Shown one piece after another: positions 21,346 to 33,729 of a DNA stretch of 64,000 nt. Each line of letters opens with the position of its first letter. Position 1 is the first letter of the stretch. The stretch is from the NCBI GenBank assembly GCA_012934845.2, contig WNNJ02001237.1, positions 54,548 through 118,547 of the forward strand. The letters run 5' to 3'. Below the pieces are notes generated by a model. It was not told the DNA's origin. It made no database searches and saw nothing but the letters and a program-made list of their open reading frames with translations. The stretch comes from Pomphorhynchus laevis (lineage: Eukaryota > Acanthocephala > Palaeacanthocephala > Echinorhynchida > Pomphorhynchidae). A program made the position numbers and the translations under genes.

Positions 21346-24300
21346 TTATTCAGAAGAATAGGCAACACTCATCTCCAACCAACTTTTTTGCTGAACATCT
21401 TCATTGTAATGGATGACATAATGTCCGTAAGCCAGTGCAGTATTAATATTATTTTTATCATCGTCGATTAGCAAAATTTGCCTGCTGTAGATCGTTTGTC
21501 CAGAAACTTGTTGTATATATGAAACTACTGCAACGAGGTGGTCTTCCTTACCACCAATTATTGGGATTGTGCTTGGCAAATGCGGATTATAACACTGAAT
21601 AAACAGTTTATTGCATTCCCTAAACATTTGTTAAACGTTAAGTGAAATTTTATGACTTAAACTTTGAATTTAAAGTAGCAAAGGACAAATAAACAGGTTA
21701 TTGCATTCCCTAAACATTTGTTAAACGTTAAGTGAAATTTTATGACTTAAACTTTGAATTTAAAATAGCAAAGGACAAATAAACAGTTTATTGCATTCCC
21801 TAAACATTTGTTTAACGTTAAGTGAAATTTTATTTGAATGTTTGAACATTTGAACAAATGTTCGAATCTATTTATGTAGCTTCCAAAAAGTCAATTTTAA
21901 TTGAGAAACTGGCAGTATAATTTAACTGTTAAGTTAAATTGTACGTTTTAATGATATTCTAAATAAAATATTTAACATCAATAAATTGTAATTTAGTGAT
22001 TGGCAATTTATACTTTGTTTTCAATAAAGCATACTTTGCCAAAGTATCAAGTATACTTTTTTATAATTTGTTTCTACTTCACGAAATCAGTCAAGTTCTA
22101 AATGCAACTGATAAAAGTGTGAAGATTAGTAAAATTATATTAAATTAATTTATAATAATTATAATTATAATTATTAAAATTATATTAAAATTAATCTAGT
22201 ATAATTATCTATGAAATTGATCTATGAAATTGCCTCTCTATATATATTGATCAAACTTTTTGTTGCAAACTTTTCGTTGCAAACTTTTCGTTTGCAACAA
22301 ATCTTTAATCTTTTCGTTCGAAAAGTTTAAGCATTTCTCACAAATGAAAAGATCAAAATTTTTATTGAAAATATCTTTATAAGAATAGCTTTATTTTTAT
22401 CTTTAAAAAAATCGTTCAATTGTAAATAGGTCTACAATCATGACTCATATTTATAAAATATGAGTCATGATTTATATATTTTACGATTTTCAATTAAATT
22501 ATTCAAAGGATTTTGTAGTAGACCAATAAAATTTCATATTATGGCATATTTGAACAAGTTGAAAAGGGGTCAAATGCAAGCTAATTGCGTATTTCTTCGA
22601 TGTAAAGCATAAAATCTAACACATACATAATACATAATAGTTAATATAATAGTTTATATATTTTTATACGTAAAGTTCCATTATTTAATGTATCATATTT
22701 GATATTATGTTATTCAATGTTATCAGGTTTCGGCACCAATTCATCAACCAAACACAGAAGAATTATGTTTGACAACTTTTTTGTTTAGTTTTATTTTTAT
22801 AGTATTATAGCTTAAAATATGTAATACTTAAATTATTTAAATGATTCATCCTAAAGCCAATAACATTAGATGTTATCACAATAAGTAAAGTTCCATTATT
22901 TAATGTATCATATTTGATATTATTTGGTCAAAAATGTTTTCTTTGTAAATTTAAATAAGTTTTATTTACGATATAAAGTCTCATGTAAAAATGTATTTTG
23001 AATGGAGATTAGGGATCATCAGAAAGCATTGCTGTGTTACCGGTTTTCGGAAACTCAAATTACCTAAGAGTTAAAACTTATATTTAATAATATTGTGTTG
23101 ATTTATATATTTTACTATTTTCTGATTGATGGTATTTTTATAGTAACCTAGTTTAAAATATGTATCTATTAAATTATTTAAATGATTTTGAAGAAAGCCA
23201 ATATCGTTACAAATTGTTGCAATTCTTAAAATTTCATTATTTAATGTATTATATTTTATATTATATGGTATGCATGAATGCTCATGCAAAAATGTTTCTT
23301 TTAAATTTAAATTATGTGTTAATTTGATTCAAATTTCATTAAATTATTTTGATTAATCTAAAATTAAATTATTTAAATCATTCTTGGGAATCAATAATAA
23401 TTTCGCATTTTTATTCTTTAAATTAAAGAGTCAATTGAGTTGACCCTCCTTGACCGAAATTCAAGAAAGGACAAGCTTTCGAAAGGCTGTTTTGATAGTT
23501 TAAGTAAGTTAAATAAGTTAAAATTTTTAATCTGATTAGTAATCTTAGAACAAAATATACAAAAAAATATATTTCAGTATTTTGTTAACGTCATCAATGC
23601 ATTCCGTTACATTTTACATTCCGTTAGTGTCAAATTTAAAAATGTTTGATTAATGATAGAGACGTTTAGATAAATATCAATGAATATAAATAAATATCAA
23701 TGGGAATTATCAATCAAATTTTCAGATGATAGACTCCTTTTATTTTCAGCGCCATGATCGCTTTCACTAAATTGATCAGTAATCTGATATATTTATCAAA
23801 AATGTCAAAATTCGGGATATTTTTGCTCAAAAATATCCCGCATTTTTATCTTAATACTTATGTATCTATTCACTTCTATTAAATTATTGTTTCCTATTAA
23901 CAAGTCTAAAGTACAAGAGACTGATAAGCACCATAATACTATTGACAGCTGAATATAAAATTATTAGGTAAATTAATAAATTATAAAATATATGTTATTA
24001 ATAATAAATTAATAAATCATTAATATTTAATTAATTATTTAAATATTAATTGTTAATAATATTTGTTATTATAATATGCTGTTCTAATAAGCAATCCAGC
24101 ATAAGTAGTCAAAATTTTTATAGTTTTAACTTACTCGCTGGAGAGAACATTCTGTAGCGTTGATCTTATAACATTTAGTTGTGGTGAAAATGAAACAATC
24201 GCGACATATATATGATTTTCAAGTAGGGCTCTGATAAGTTCAATCATCATTGGTCTTACGAATCGAGAAAGTCTGGCTATTTCATTCTCATTTTCCATCC

Positions 24301-24574
24301 ATAAGCCGTGAGTATGAATTGCCACAATTGTTTGATCAAAATCAAATGCTACCAAACATATCTTCATTTGCTTCAAGCTATAGGCAAATTGCTTAGCTAC
24401 TACCACCTGATTTATGACCTGCACAGGGGAGTTTACTGTAGTGTTAAAGTTCATCCCAGAGTAAGGCGTGTTATTTAATGTTTGCGTTTCATAGTGTCCG
24501 TTCGACGCGGTTATACTAATTGCCATTTCTAAAGTGGTAGATACAGTACGGAAACTATTCAATATCCTCAACAC
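21346..24574 (-). CDS. HAD-superfamily phosphatase-like gene, two exons
   Basis: Exon 1 is 24574-24135 and exon 2 is 21619-21346. The donor is GTAAGT and the acceptor TTTAG; codon phase is preserved and the spliced frame is 237 residues. Exon 1 holds HAD motif I, AFDFDQTIVAIHTHGLW (DxDxT), and motif II in IYVAIVSFSPQ. Exon 2 holds motif IV, ILLIDDD. This matches the small HAD family known mainly from protists and some invertebrates (DFDxT-x-IHT-x-G-x-W signature), presumed phosphatases of unknown substrate. The first 65 residues before MKICLVAFDFD are variable, so the start could be any of several in-frame ATGs. The 2.5-kb intron contains PLE fragments in the same orientation, and the acceptor lies inside a 90-bp tandem repeat. 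Confidence 0.75.
21601..21832. repeat. 90-bp tandem repeat, 2.6 copies
   Basis: Units 21601-21690, 21691-21780 and 21781-21832 are almost identical and begin AAACAGTTTATTGCATTCCC. The first unit includes the splice acceptor and first codons of exon 2 of the HAD gene, so the acceptor has been duplicated into the intron. Confidence 0.9.
22560..23330 (-). repeat. PLE fragments in the HAD intron
   Basis: About 350 bp (22700-23060) recur almost unchanged at 48640-48990 and include two variants of the 3' module (CCGAAA and CTGATGA boxes). At 23071-23330 the post-palm coding segment ([19 protein letters not shown]) follows. Confidence 0.65.
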
Positions 24575-25370
24575 AAACTCCTTGTTACTAAGTACTTTTT
24601 GTTTCTACAACTGGATTTGTCTCTTTTCTGTGAAGATGACGCTCTTGTACGCAAAAAACAAAACAGACTTGCAAATTTGACAAAACGAAAAAACGTGAAA
24701 ACTGTTTTTTTACACATAAAATTCGTTTAAGTGTGTTTGCGTAGTTTGACTACAATACAGGAGAAATACTGCATAGATAAATTTCGTCAGTGAAACAAAA
24801 TTACTTGATAGTTTAAATTTCATTCTTAAAACATTCTGTCATATATATGAATACTGCGCTCTATTCTAGATACAATTACAAGCACTCAATCAAATACTTA
24901 ATGATATTTTTAAAAAATATTCTTAAATATCTTTATCAAATATTTATTATGTCAGCATTACTTTTATTACTAATATTTGCAAAGTTCGAAATACCTGCTT
25001 AGAGTTAAAACAATGTACTGTACAATTACTTCTATAAAATATGCTATTTAAAAGGCATATTGTTTATCAGGCAATTTGTAAAAAATTATTTTTGAAATCG
25101 AGGACCTAAATCTGAGGTTTCTTGATTCATAATATAACACAATAACAGTACACTTTTATTGTGTTGTATTGTATTGTATATCAATAGTATTGATATCCCT
25201 CAGCAGCTATTGCATACTTCTTTGATTTGCAGTATCTAATTCAATAAGCGAACAAATTTATCAATGTAGCATCATTCTTAATAAAACTAATATTAATGAT
25301 AAAGAAGGTATATATCTTGATATGAGCATTAAATTAACATAAATTAATATTTTGATATATCAAAATTATT
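24575..25370. other. Upstream region of the HAD gene
   Basis: AT-rich. It should hold the promoter of the minus-strand HAD gene, but I identify no element and no other gene. Confidence 0.35.
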
Positions 25371-28300
25371 AAAAAGAAAGGACATCTATATTAAGACAAA
25401 TAAAATGTGTTCCAATAGAGTAATAATAGCCCAATTATAGCCAAATTTTTTACGTTTTAGTGAATATGAATTTGTTCATAACTGTGTAAAAACTAAATCT
25501 AAACAATATAAATATATGAAATATGTGTTTCGATACATTGATGATATATGTGTATTTAATTCTAATAATTTTTATTCAATTAGTGAACAAATTTATCCAG
25601 AAAGCCTTATTCTTAACAAAACCAATATTAATGATAAAGAAGGTGTATATCTAGATATGAACATTAAATTAACATTAACTAAAACTACTATTAATTTATA
25701 TCGTAAAGATGACATATTTAAATTTACAAGAAACATATTTTTGCATGAGCATTCATGCATACCATATAATATAAAATATAATACATTAAATAATGAAATT
25801 TTAAGAATTGCAACAATATGAAATGATATTGGCTTCAAAATCATTTAAATAATTTAATAGATACAAATTTTAAGCTAGGAAACTATAAAAGTAAAATCAA
25901 ACAGAAAAAAGTCAACATAATATTATTAAAAATGAATTTAAACTATTCAGCAGACAATTTCTATGGATAATAAATAATAAACTTTGTATTAAAAATGTAC
26001 ACTATATAATCAAATTTCATCATAGGAAATACGTCATTAACATACGTCATTTGGGCCCGCTAATATTTTATAAAATTATGATTGTTTATGTGTGTACACT
26101 TGTAAAAGTCATTTTATATACGAAGGACTTTAACACATTTTGTGGTCACGTTTTATTTGAACTAATACAAAAATATATCTTTAATTTTATTAATTATAAA
26201 ATTATAATTAATAATATAATTATAAAATACGATTATGAATTTGTAGAATTTAATAAATATATAAAATAAGAACACGAATAATTCAATTTTCTTACCTGAT
26301 TATAATAAGACATTAATATATACTCCACCCCTTTATTATCATAAATAAATATCATATATAAATCAACACAATATTTATTATTAAAAAAATTATTTAAAAT
26401 TATATTAAAATTATTATTTTAAAATTATTTAAAATAATAATTTTTATTTATTATTATAAATAAATTTAAACTCTTAAGTGGAAACTTTTTATGAATGAAT
26501 AATAATTCATATACTTTGTATATTTTTAAATCATCAGGTAAATAGAAATATATGGATAAAATTGAATTAATAGAATCCTTAAATATTTTGATAAATCAAA
26601 ATTATTTAAAAGTAGGGACATCTATATTTAGACAAGTAAAAGGTGTTCCAACGGATGATAATAGTAGCCCAATTATAGCTGACTTGTTTTTAAGCTTTAT
26701 AGAATATGAATTTGTTCATAACTGTGTAAAAACTAAATTTAAATTATATAAAGATATTTAATTATAAAGATATTTAATTAATGAGTATTTAATTCTTATA
26801 ATTTCTATTCAATAATCGAACAAATTTATCCAGGTAGCCGTTTCTTAATAAAACTAATATTAATGATAATAAAGATATTTAATAAAGATATTCGGAAACA
26901 TATACTATACTAATAACTATAACGCCTATTTAACAAACGTTAAATCATCATGTTAATATAAATATATGGATAAAACTAAATTGAAGTGTCAAATTGGCGC
27001 TTTTTCGCCAATTATATAAAGTCATATAATTATAAAGCCATATAATATGGCTTTCCCGCCATCTTATATGTCAAATTATATAAAAATATGAATTTAATAA
27101 AATTATGAATTTAACTTTAATATTTTTTATTCAATAAGCGAACAAATTTATCCAGGTAACCTTATTCTTAATAAAGTTAATGTTGATTATAGATAAGGTA
27201 TATATCTAGATATGAATATTAAATTAATATCAATTTAAATTAAATTTAATTTATATCGTAAAGATGACATATTTGAATTAAAGAAAAATTTTTGCATGAG
27301 CATTGATATTGAGTAAATACATGAGCATTTCAGTATCGATATTGACTTCCTTCAAAATCATTTAAATAATTTAATAAATACATATTTATTAAAAATAATT
27401 TTAATAATTTTGATTCAATAATAGTTTTAACCTCATAATTTTTATTAAATAAATGAACAAATTTATCAATGTAGCCTTATTCTTAATAAAACTAATATTG
27501 ATAATAAAGAAGGAATATATCTAGATATGAATATCAAATTAACATCAATTAAAACTATCAATAAATAATTAACATCAATTAATAATTTATACCGTAAAGA
27601 TTACATATTTAAATTTAAAAAACATATTTTTGCATGAGCATTCATGCATACCATATAATATAAAATATAATACATTAAATAATGAAATTTTAAGAATTGC
27701 AACAATATGAAATGATATTGGCTTCAAAATCATTTAAATAATTTAATAGATACAAATTTTAAGCTAGGAAACTATAAAAGTAAAATCAAACAGAAAATAG
27801 TCAACATAATATTATTAAAAATGAATTTAAACTATTCAGCAGACAATTTCTATGGATAATAAATAATAAACTTTGTATTAAAAATGTACACTATATAAAA
27901 TATAATACATTGCGAACGAAATTTTACGTGTAAAATGATGAAATGTTAGTAATTGCCATAATATATAATGATATTGGCTTTCTTCAAGTAACATATTTTT
28001 GCATGAAAATTCATACATACTAAATTATATTAAATATTATAAATTGAGAACGAAATTTTAAGTTCGTAAATTTTACGTTATATTTTAATAAACATTATAA
28101 CTAATATTTAACAATATAACATTTAAATATATAAATGCTATATATACGTATATACATATATATTCAATAACTGTTTAAAAAATAAATCTTATTTATGATT
28201 TATGTGTATTTAACTCTAATAATTTTTATTTAATAAGTTTACAAATTTATCTAAGTAGCCTTATTCTTAATAAAGTCAATTTTGATGATAAAGAAGGTGT

Positions 28301-28990
28301 ATATCTAGATATGAACATTAAATTAACATTAACTAAAACTACTATTAATTTATATCGTAGAGATGACATATTTAAATTTACAAGAAACATATTTTTGCAT
28401 GAGCATTCATGCATACCATAAATATAAAATATAATACATCAAATAATGAAATTTTAAGAATTGCTACAATATGTAACGATATTTGGCTTTCTTCAAAATC
28501 ATTTAAATTAATAGATGCATATTTTAAACTAAGTTACTATAAAAACAAAATCAAAGATAAAATTGTAAAATATAAAAATAATAAAAATAAATTTAAGCTC
28601 TTAAGCGGAAATTTTATGGATAGTAAAATATACTTTGTATTTAAATAAGATTTTACACCAGATAATCAAATTTTATACATTAAATAATGAAATTTTAAGA
28701 ATTGCAACAATATGTAATGATATTGGCTTTCTTCAAAATCATTTAAATAATTTAATAGATACATATTTTAAACTAGGTTACTATAAAAATAACATCAAGC
28801 AGAAAATAGTAAAATATATAAATCAACACAATAATATAAAGAATAAATTAAAACTCTTAAGTGGCAAATTTTTATGGATGGATAATAAATAATATACTTT
28901 GCATTAGAATAAGATACTAGATACTTATTTCAGAGGAAATACATCATTAGCATAAATGATGTATACATAAATACATAAATACATCATTAA
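25370..28990 (+). pseudogene. Mosaic of plus-strand PLE fragments
   Basis: At least five partial copies of the same PLE family follow each other. At 25440-25990: palm with [10 protein letters not shown] through the post-palm segment. At 26045-26350: the associated block. At 26530-26770: palm start with KVGTSIFRQVKGVP, where the usual MGGN is TDDN. At 27120-27900: palm and post-palm, with the last part repeating 25740-25990. At 28190-28630 and 28635-28950: post-palm segments. All are frameshifted or truncated. The final 28900-28990 sequence begins the 3' module but is cut short. Confidence 0.65.
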
Positions 28991-29047
28991 TAAATATCTT
29001 TATTAATTATCAAATTAATAAAGATAATGTATTCAGAACTTACTAAA

Positions 29048-29557
29048 TTAAAACATAACTATATAATAAAAAATTAACAACGATTGACATATTATTAAAA
29101 TAATAATCCTCTGCCGCCACGGGCGATGAGAAAGGATTAACAAAAAAGCGTTATTACAACACGAAAACGTTAATAGACAAGCACCTTCCAAATTAATAAT
29201 ACTACTTAACATGACGTTAAGCTGCAACATGGATAGTGTTTTTAAATGAATGCAAGTTCGAGCATGCAAGATCAGTTGGCACTTACATAAGCAGGATTTA
29301 CAAATACAGGCGGATTCTCGTGTATGACACATTATCCGATTTGAGCACAACTTAACATAAAAACCTTCAAGAGAAAATCTCATTATACATGCTCGATTTC
29401 TTTGATTACCAAACTTCCAAATGTTCAGGAATTCAACGACAGGCGTAAATTGGACATCACTATCCAGTAACAGTTGCTTCGAATCACAATTCGATACACG
29501 GGAACGAAACGTCGTTGTCTCTATTGAGGAGAAGCGTCTTGGCTGGATAAACGACAA
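29048..29557 (-). CDS. Hypothetical ORF at the LINE 3' end
   Basis: A 169-codon frame, not recognised. Its middle has NRACIMRFSLEGFYVKLC, similar to the ORF at 1761-2033. The C-terminal third is hydrophobic and probably not coding in reality. It lies immediately downstream of the decayed LINE RT on the same strand and may be the LINE C-terminal region. Confidence 0.25.
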   Translation of the reverse strand: MSFIQPRRFSSIETTTFRSRVSNCDSKQLLLDSDVQFTPVVEFLNIWKFGNQRNRACIMRFSLEGFYVKLCSNRIMCHTRESACICKSCLCKCQLILHARTCIHLKTLSMLQLNVMLSSIINLEGACLLTFSCCNNAFLLILSHRPWRQRIIILIICQSLLIFYYIVMF

Positions 29558-29587
29558 GGGTTGCTCTCTAGTAAGATATGCTAATTT

Positions 29588-30450
29588 CTAAGACGAAACC
29601 TTGCAGGACAAGCAAAAGAAGAATTTAAGAAAATTCCATTTTATTCTATCAATTTGTTCGAAATTCCGAATAGACAAATCGTGCCAAATATCCGATAATC
29701 CATATGTAACCATTATAATAAACATCATTCGAAAATATTTCGTGGCTGTAGGATACTCTGTTGAACGTAAAAGATTGACCGAACTCACAAAAGAAGCAAT
29801 TGAATAAAAACTAGCAATTATATAAAAATTATTAGTAAAACTCCACTTAGAGGGCATGTTAAAACCACGATAGTAGAATTGCGTACACATTTGTAAACTC
29901 ATACCGTCATAAGTAAAAGCGTCATTTTGTAAAAACCTATTACCCCCTCGGAATGTTAACACTTTTTTTCGCTAGATTAACTTGCAAACCATACGCCATA
30001 CAATACAGTTTGAGCCTAGCCAATGCTGAACTCACATCATTTATTTTCGACGAATATATAACCAAATAATCTGGATATAAAAGACAAGAAGAGTTAGTTT
30101 TACTTATACATGCTGGCAGATCATTTACAAAAAGACTGAACAAAATTGCGCTAAGAGGGTCACCCTGAGTAACGCCCTTAATTTGTTGAAAGTAATCTGA
30201 ATATTTTATTCCATCAAAGACTCGGACAATGTGAGGACAGTGAACCTGATTTAGTACATGTATGATATAGCCGTTTAGGCTAAGTTCGGTTATTAATTTT
30301 CGGAGAAGCAAGTATCTGTCAATGCAATTGGATGTTTTTTTAAAATCTACGAAAACAGCGTACAAAGGAAGGTGATTTAAACGAGTTTCTTGAACAGCGT
30401 TTCTTAAGATGGAGACAGCACTTGTGGTGGAAAGGGTAATATTTTTAATC
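29588..30450 (-). pseudogene. LINE RT palm and thumb
   Basis: Motif A region YAVFVDFKKTSNCID, motif B KGVTQGDPLSAILFSLFVND, and motif C YPDYLVIYS, where the catalytic second aspartate of YxDD is replaced by tyrosine. After a frame shift the thumb and connector continue as FRGGNRFLQNDAFTYDG...FYYRGF and M-V-T-Y-G-L-S-D-I-W. Inactive by sequence. Confidence 0.75.
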
Positions 30451-31559
30451 TAGTGCTCATTAAAGAACCGCAAGAGATGCAAATTATCCTCATTTTAACA
30501 AACCTTACTCCATAATTAAAAATGATGTTAAAAATAAAATTCAATAAAAAATCAAAAGTGAACTTCCCCCTCTTCTTATCCCTTTATTCTACATCCACTT
30601 AAAATTTTAATAGCCCCTAGTCACCAGGCGATTGTTTTTTGGCTGTTTTGCTGAAAACATTTGAAATTATATTAGATTGTGAAATTATATTAATTATATA
30701 AAATTATTCTAAATTATACAAATCTAAATTATGATAATTTAATATAAAGCTTAACTATTTGCAAAATTATTAATTCTCTTCCAAACTATTCAAGTAGTTT
30801 TTCTTTGGCTATTTACCTGTAATTAATTATATTAATAAAACAAACGTATTACAAAACAATTATTAATGATAGTTAGTAAGGTACCTTTTTATTTAATATT
30901 CTTTAGTTTTATAAATTTTTAATATTCTTTAGTTTTCATTTTATAAATACACGACAGGAAAATAATATGTGGATATTTTTAACATCAACATTTTACTATT
31001 AATACTTTAGTAAATTATCATTTAATAACTTATCGTTAAAGCAGCAAATTTTTAAAGGAATTATGATAAAATTATTTAAATAAATTTTGATAAAAAAATA
31101 TTAGCTACAACATATGATGGTAGCAAATAACTTATATGGTTAACATAGTATTGCGATACATCTATAATTAATTAATTACCAGGATCATTATCAACTTTAT
31201 AAAGTATTTTTAGAATCATTTTCTTATACGAAATAGGGACCAAATCTCCCATCAAGAATTGATTAAATAACATCACCAGAAAATTAACTGAGACTGACAA
31301 ATACCTTTTATTTGTTCAGCGTCTATACCATCATTGCCGACTGTTTTTCTATCAGGGATGTGGTGTAGAAAGAATTCGATTTCATAGACTGTAAAATATG
31401 CGTTCAAGTGTCTTAGCTCTCCAAGAGGCCTAAACGACCTACTGAAATAACTACACTGCTTTTTATCTCCAATATTGGAATCATATAAATTACTAAAATG
31501 TTGTTCCTATTGAGAAATGGGTACACTGACAATAGTACTCACTAAACGATTACAAGGTT

Positions 31560-32900
31560 CTAACTTCTACGGGATCAAACGTGCCTGTTCTAGTATCCTG
31601 CTATTATTGTGTGCATTTACAAACATTATAAGCTTTCGTATTTTTATGCTGTATTCGTTCTTTAATTTAGCATAAAGAGGCCGGTATGTTTCATCTCGCC
31701 TTAACAAACTACGATAATGTAGTAATTTTACCTTTATCTCGCGCAACTGCATGTTTCTTAAAATTGGAAAATGTTGTCTACAAATACTCTTGATTGAACA
31801 CGCCTTTTGAATTATTTCACCCAACATGTCAAACCCACTATTAACATCGCCAGAATCTGCTAAAGTATAATCCGTGTCATAGAATTTACATCGATTGCTT
31901 GGACATTCAACTTCCTACTTAATTGATTAGTGCAGTTGATAAAAACCCCGTCTGAAACATCTATTTCAATTTCTGGTGATTGATGCTTCCTGAATGTTGT
32001 CGAAATGCCATCCAACGCTTGTTCTATTGCAATGTCATTAAGGTTAGCAAAGACTAAATCGATGGTACTGCTACCTGTCGAACAGATAAGTGGGGAAAGA
32101 TGGAACGCTTATTAAGAAACTATATAAAGACAAACATTCGGAAATTAGCCCTAACTTTGTGGGGAGAGGAAAATCATACCTAGAATTGAAATCTCCCGCA
32201 ATAATTATTGATTTTATCGTGCCAAGAAAATCCAAGACTAAATCAAATTCGCTTATTATATCAGAAGCCGACATTGTGGGGGAAATTACCAAGAATCGTA
32301 AGATTCGAACTATCGACTAAAACCATTGTATCACTAAGCCTATGCTGCAACCCGCTAAATTTCGCATTTATACCAACTAAGATTATGCCTATCGGTCGAC
32401 TCCTCATGCGCATCTCCACTGGAGATTCAACAATATAAAAATTTCGCAAGGAATTTGGATGCGTAGAAAACGTTTCATGTAAGATTATGATATCGAACTT
32501 GTCGAAAAAAACTTTCTATACCTAAATTCAACAAATAAGGCAAACCCTCTATTGTTTAACAACGCAAGACAGTGAAAAGTTGAATTAGTAGCGGTGAATG
32601 TGGAGCATTCTGCACTTACCCACTGCATTGCTTCGGTCGAACAATCTACTAATTGTCATATTTCATTTGTATCAACTCCATGGGCATATCAAGTCATATC
32701 TAAAACTTTAAAGCCGATTGACGAGAAAACATGGGTGGTGGCTATACCAGAAGTAGTATTAGGACTTTCAAAACGAAAAATCTTACTATTTCTTATGTAA
32801 AACCGATCATTCAGACTATTTTTTTGCAATTCTCCAAGTTACTGTTTAAGTATACGCTGGTGTTCTCTTTCAGGTTTTTGACAAGTCAGGAAGGATAAAG
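31560..32900 (-). pseudogene. LINE endonuclease (EEP) remnant
   Basis: The 32071-32292 frame has TIKSIIIAGDFNSRYDFPLP, the GDFN motif of exonuclease-endonuclease-phosphatase domains in LINEs. Neighbouring frames (32261-32449) add the preceding strand region. 31567-31827 is a basic linker typical of the stretch between endonuclease and RT. Frames are broken. Confidence 0.6.
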
Positions 32901-33170
32901 ACATAAAAATAAAGATATAAAGACATAAAGATATAAATAATCGAAAGATTTCAATTTGCTTTCAACTTTAAGTATACTTTGCACAAGAGATTCATTTAGC
33001 TTTTATCCATGGATGGCGGTCTTGTTTATGTGAACGTAGGCGTACGATTCGCTTGATATCAGAATGCGTTAAAAAATCCTTATAACATTCAAAATCTTAA
33101 CACTTCTGATTCTACACAACCAGTTGGAACGTTACTGAAAATTGCATTGAAGGCCCTGAAAATAGCTTCA

Positions 33171-33720
33171 TCAATATGTTCCATCTGCCGAGGGAACATC
33201 TTTCGATATTCCCTCGGCAGACATTTTATCGCAAAACGCATTTACCGTTGCAATTGTCGTTTTTCCAACATGATCACGTACTAGCCGTTTAAGAAGTGAT
33301 CGCGCTATATCCGCCCAGGAGTTTGTGAGTCTAGGTTTTGAATTTATTTGATCAAAAGTATTCAACTTGGAAGCGGTATTCATCGTATTTCCAAGTGAAG
33401 CAATCTTCGACTGCAAAGAAGTTATTTTGGATAAAAGAGAGCACACATTCAAATGAGTACAATATTGACAAAATATTTTACGGGTAAGAAAATCCCTAGG
33501 AAGCACTCGGGGTAACCAAATTTTTACTATTACGGGGCAATCATTGTTTGAACAAGCAATTAAATGTTCTAAACCTGGTGTATATTCAGACAACTACATG
33601 CAGTGCATTACCTACCTGCTTTAACACAGACAGACACAACCCTTGTACTTGGCAAAATAACCATTGCATCCGCAACACTTCCCTGCTGTGATGATAACCC
33701 AACTTGAGATCCGCTCAAAA
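33171..33720 (-). pseudogene. LINE ORF1-like protein
   Basis: A 140-codon frame preceded, in another frame, by a cysteine cluster (AGKCCGCNGYFAKYKGC) that resembles a zinc finger. It contains a short coiled-coil-like stretch (LLSKITSLQSKIASLGN) and a SWADIARSLLKR segment. It is placed where ORF1 is expected. A perfect 13-bp hairpin lies at 33184-33221. Confidence 0.45.
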
Positions 33721-33729
33721 CAGGAATAT

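Larger units (their letters stand above)
29580..33720 (-). mobile_element. APE-type LINE, decayed
   Basis: A roughly 4-kb minus-strand non-LTR element whose parts appear in the expected order from right to left. An ORF1-like protein is at 33720-33171. An apurinic-type endonuclease remnant follows at about 32900-31900. RT fingers lie at about 31830-31290 (HHIPDRKTVGNDGIDAEQ), and the RT palm and thumb at 30450-29588. About 800 bp of AT-rich DNA (about 30480-31280) interrupts the RT. Several frameshifts and stops make it inactive. Confidence 0.65.

Noticed and set aside
32090-32800. Plus-strand ORFs in the LINE endonuclease region
   Set aside because: Opposite strand of the GDFN-containing endonuclease remnant; no independent features.
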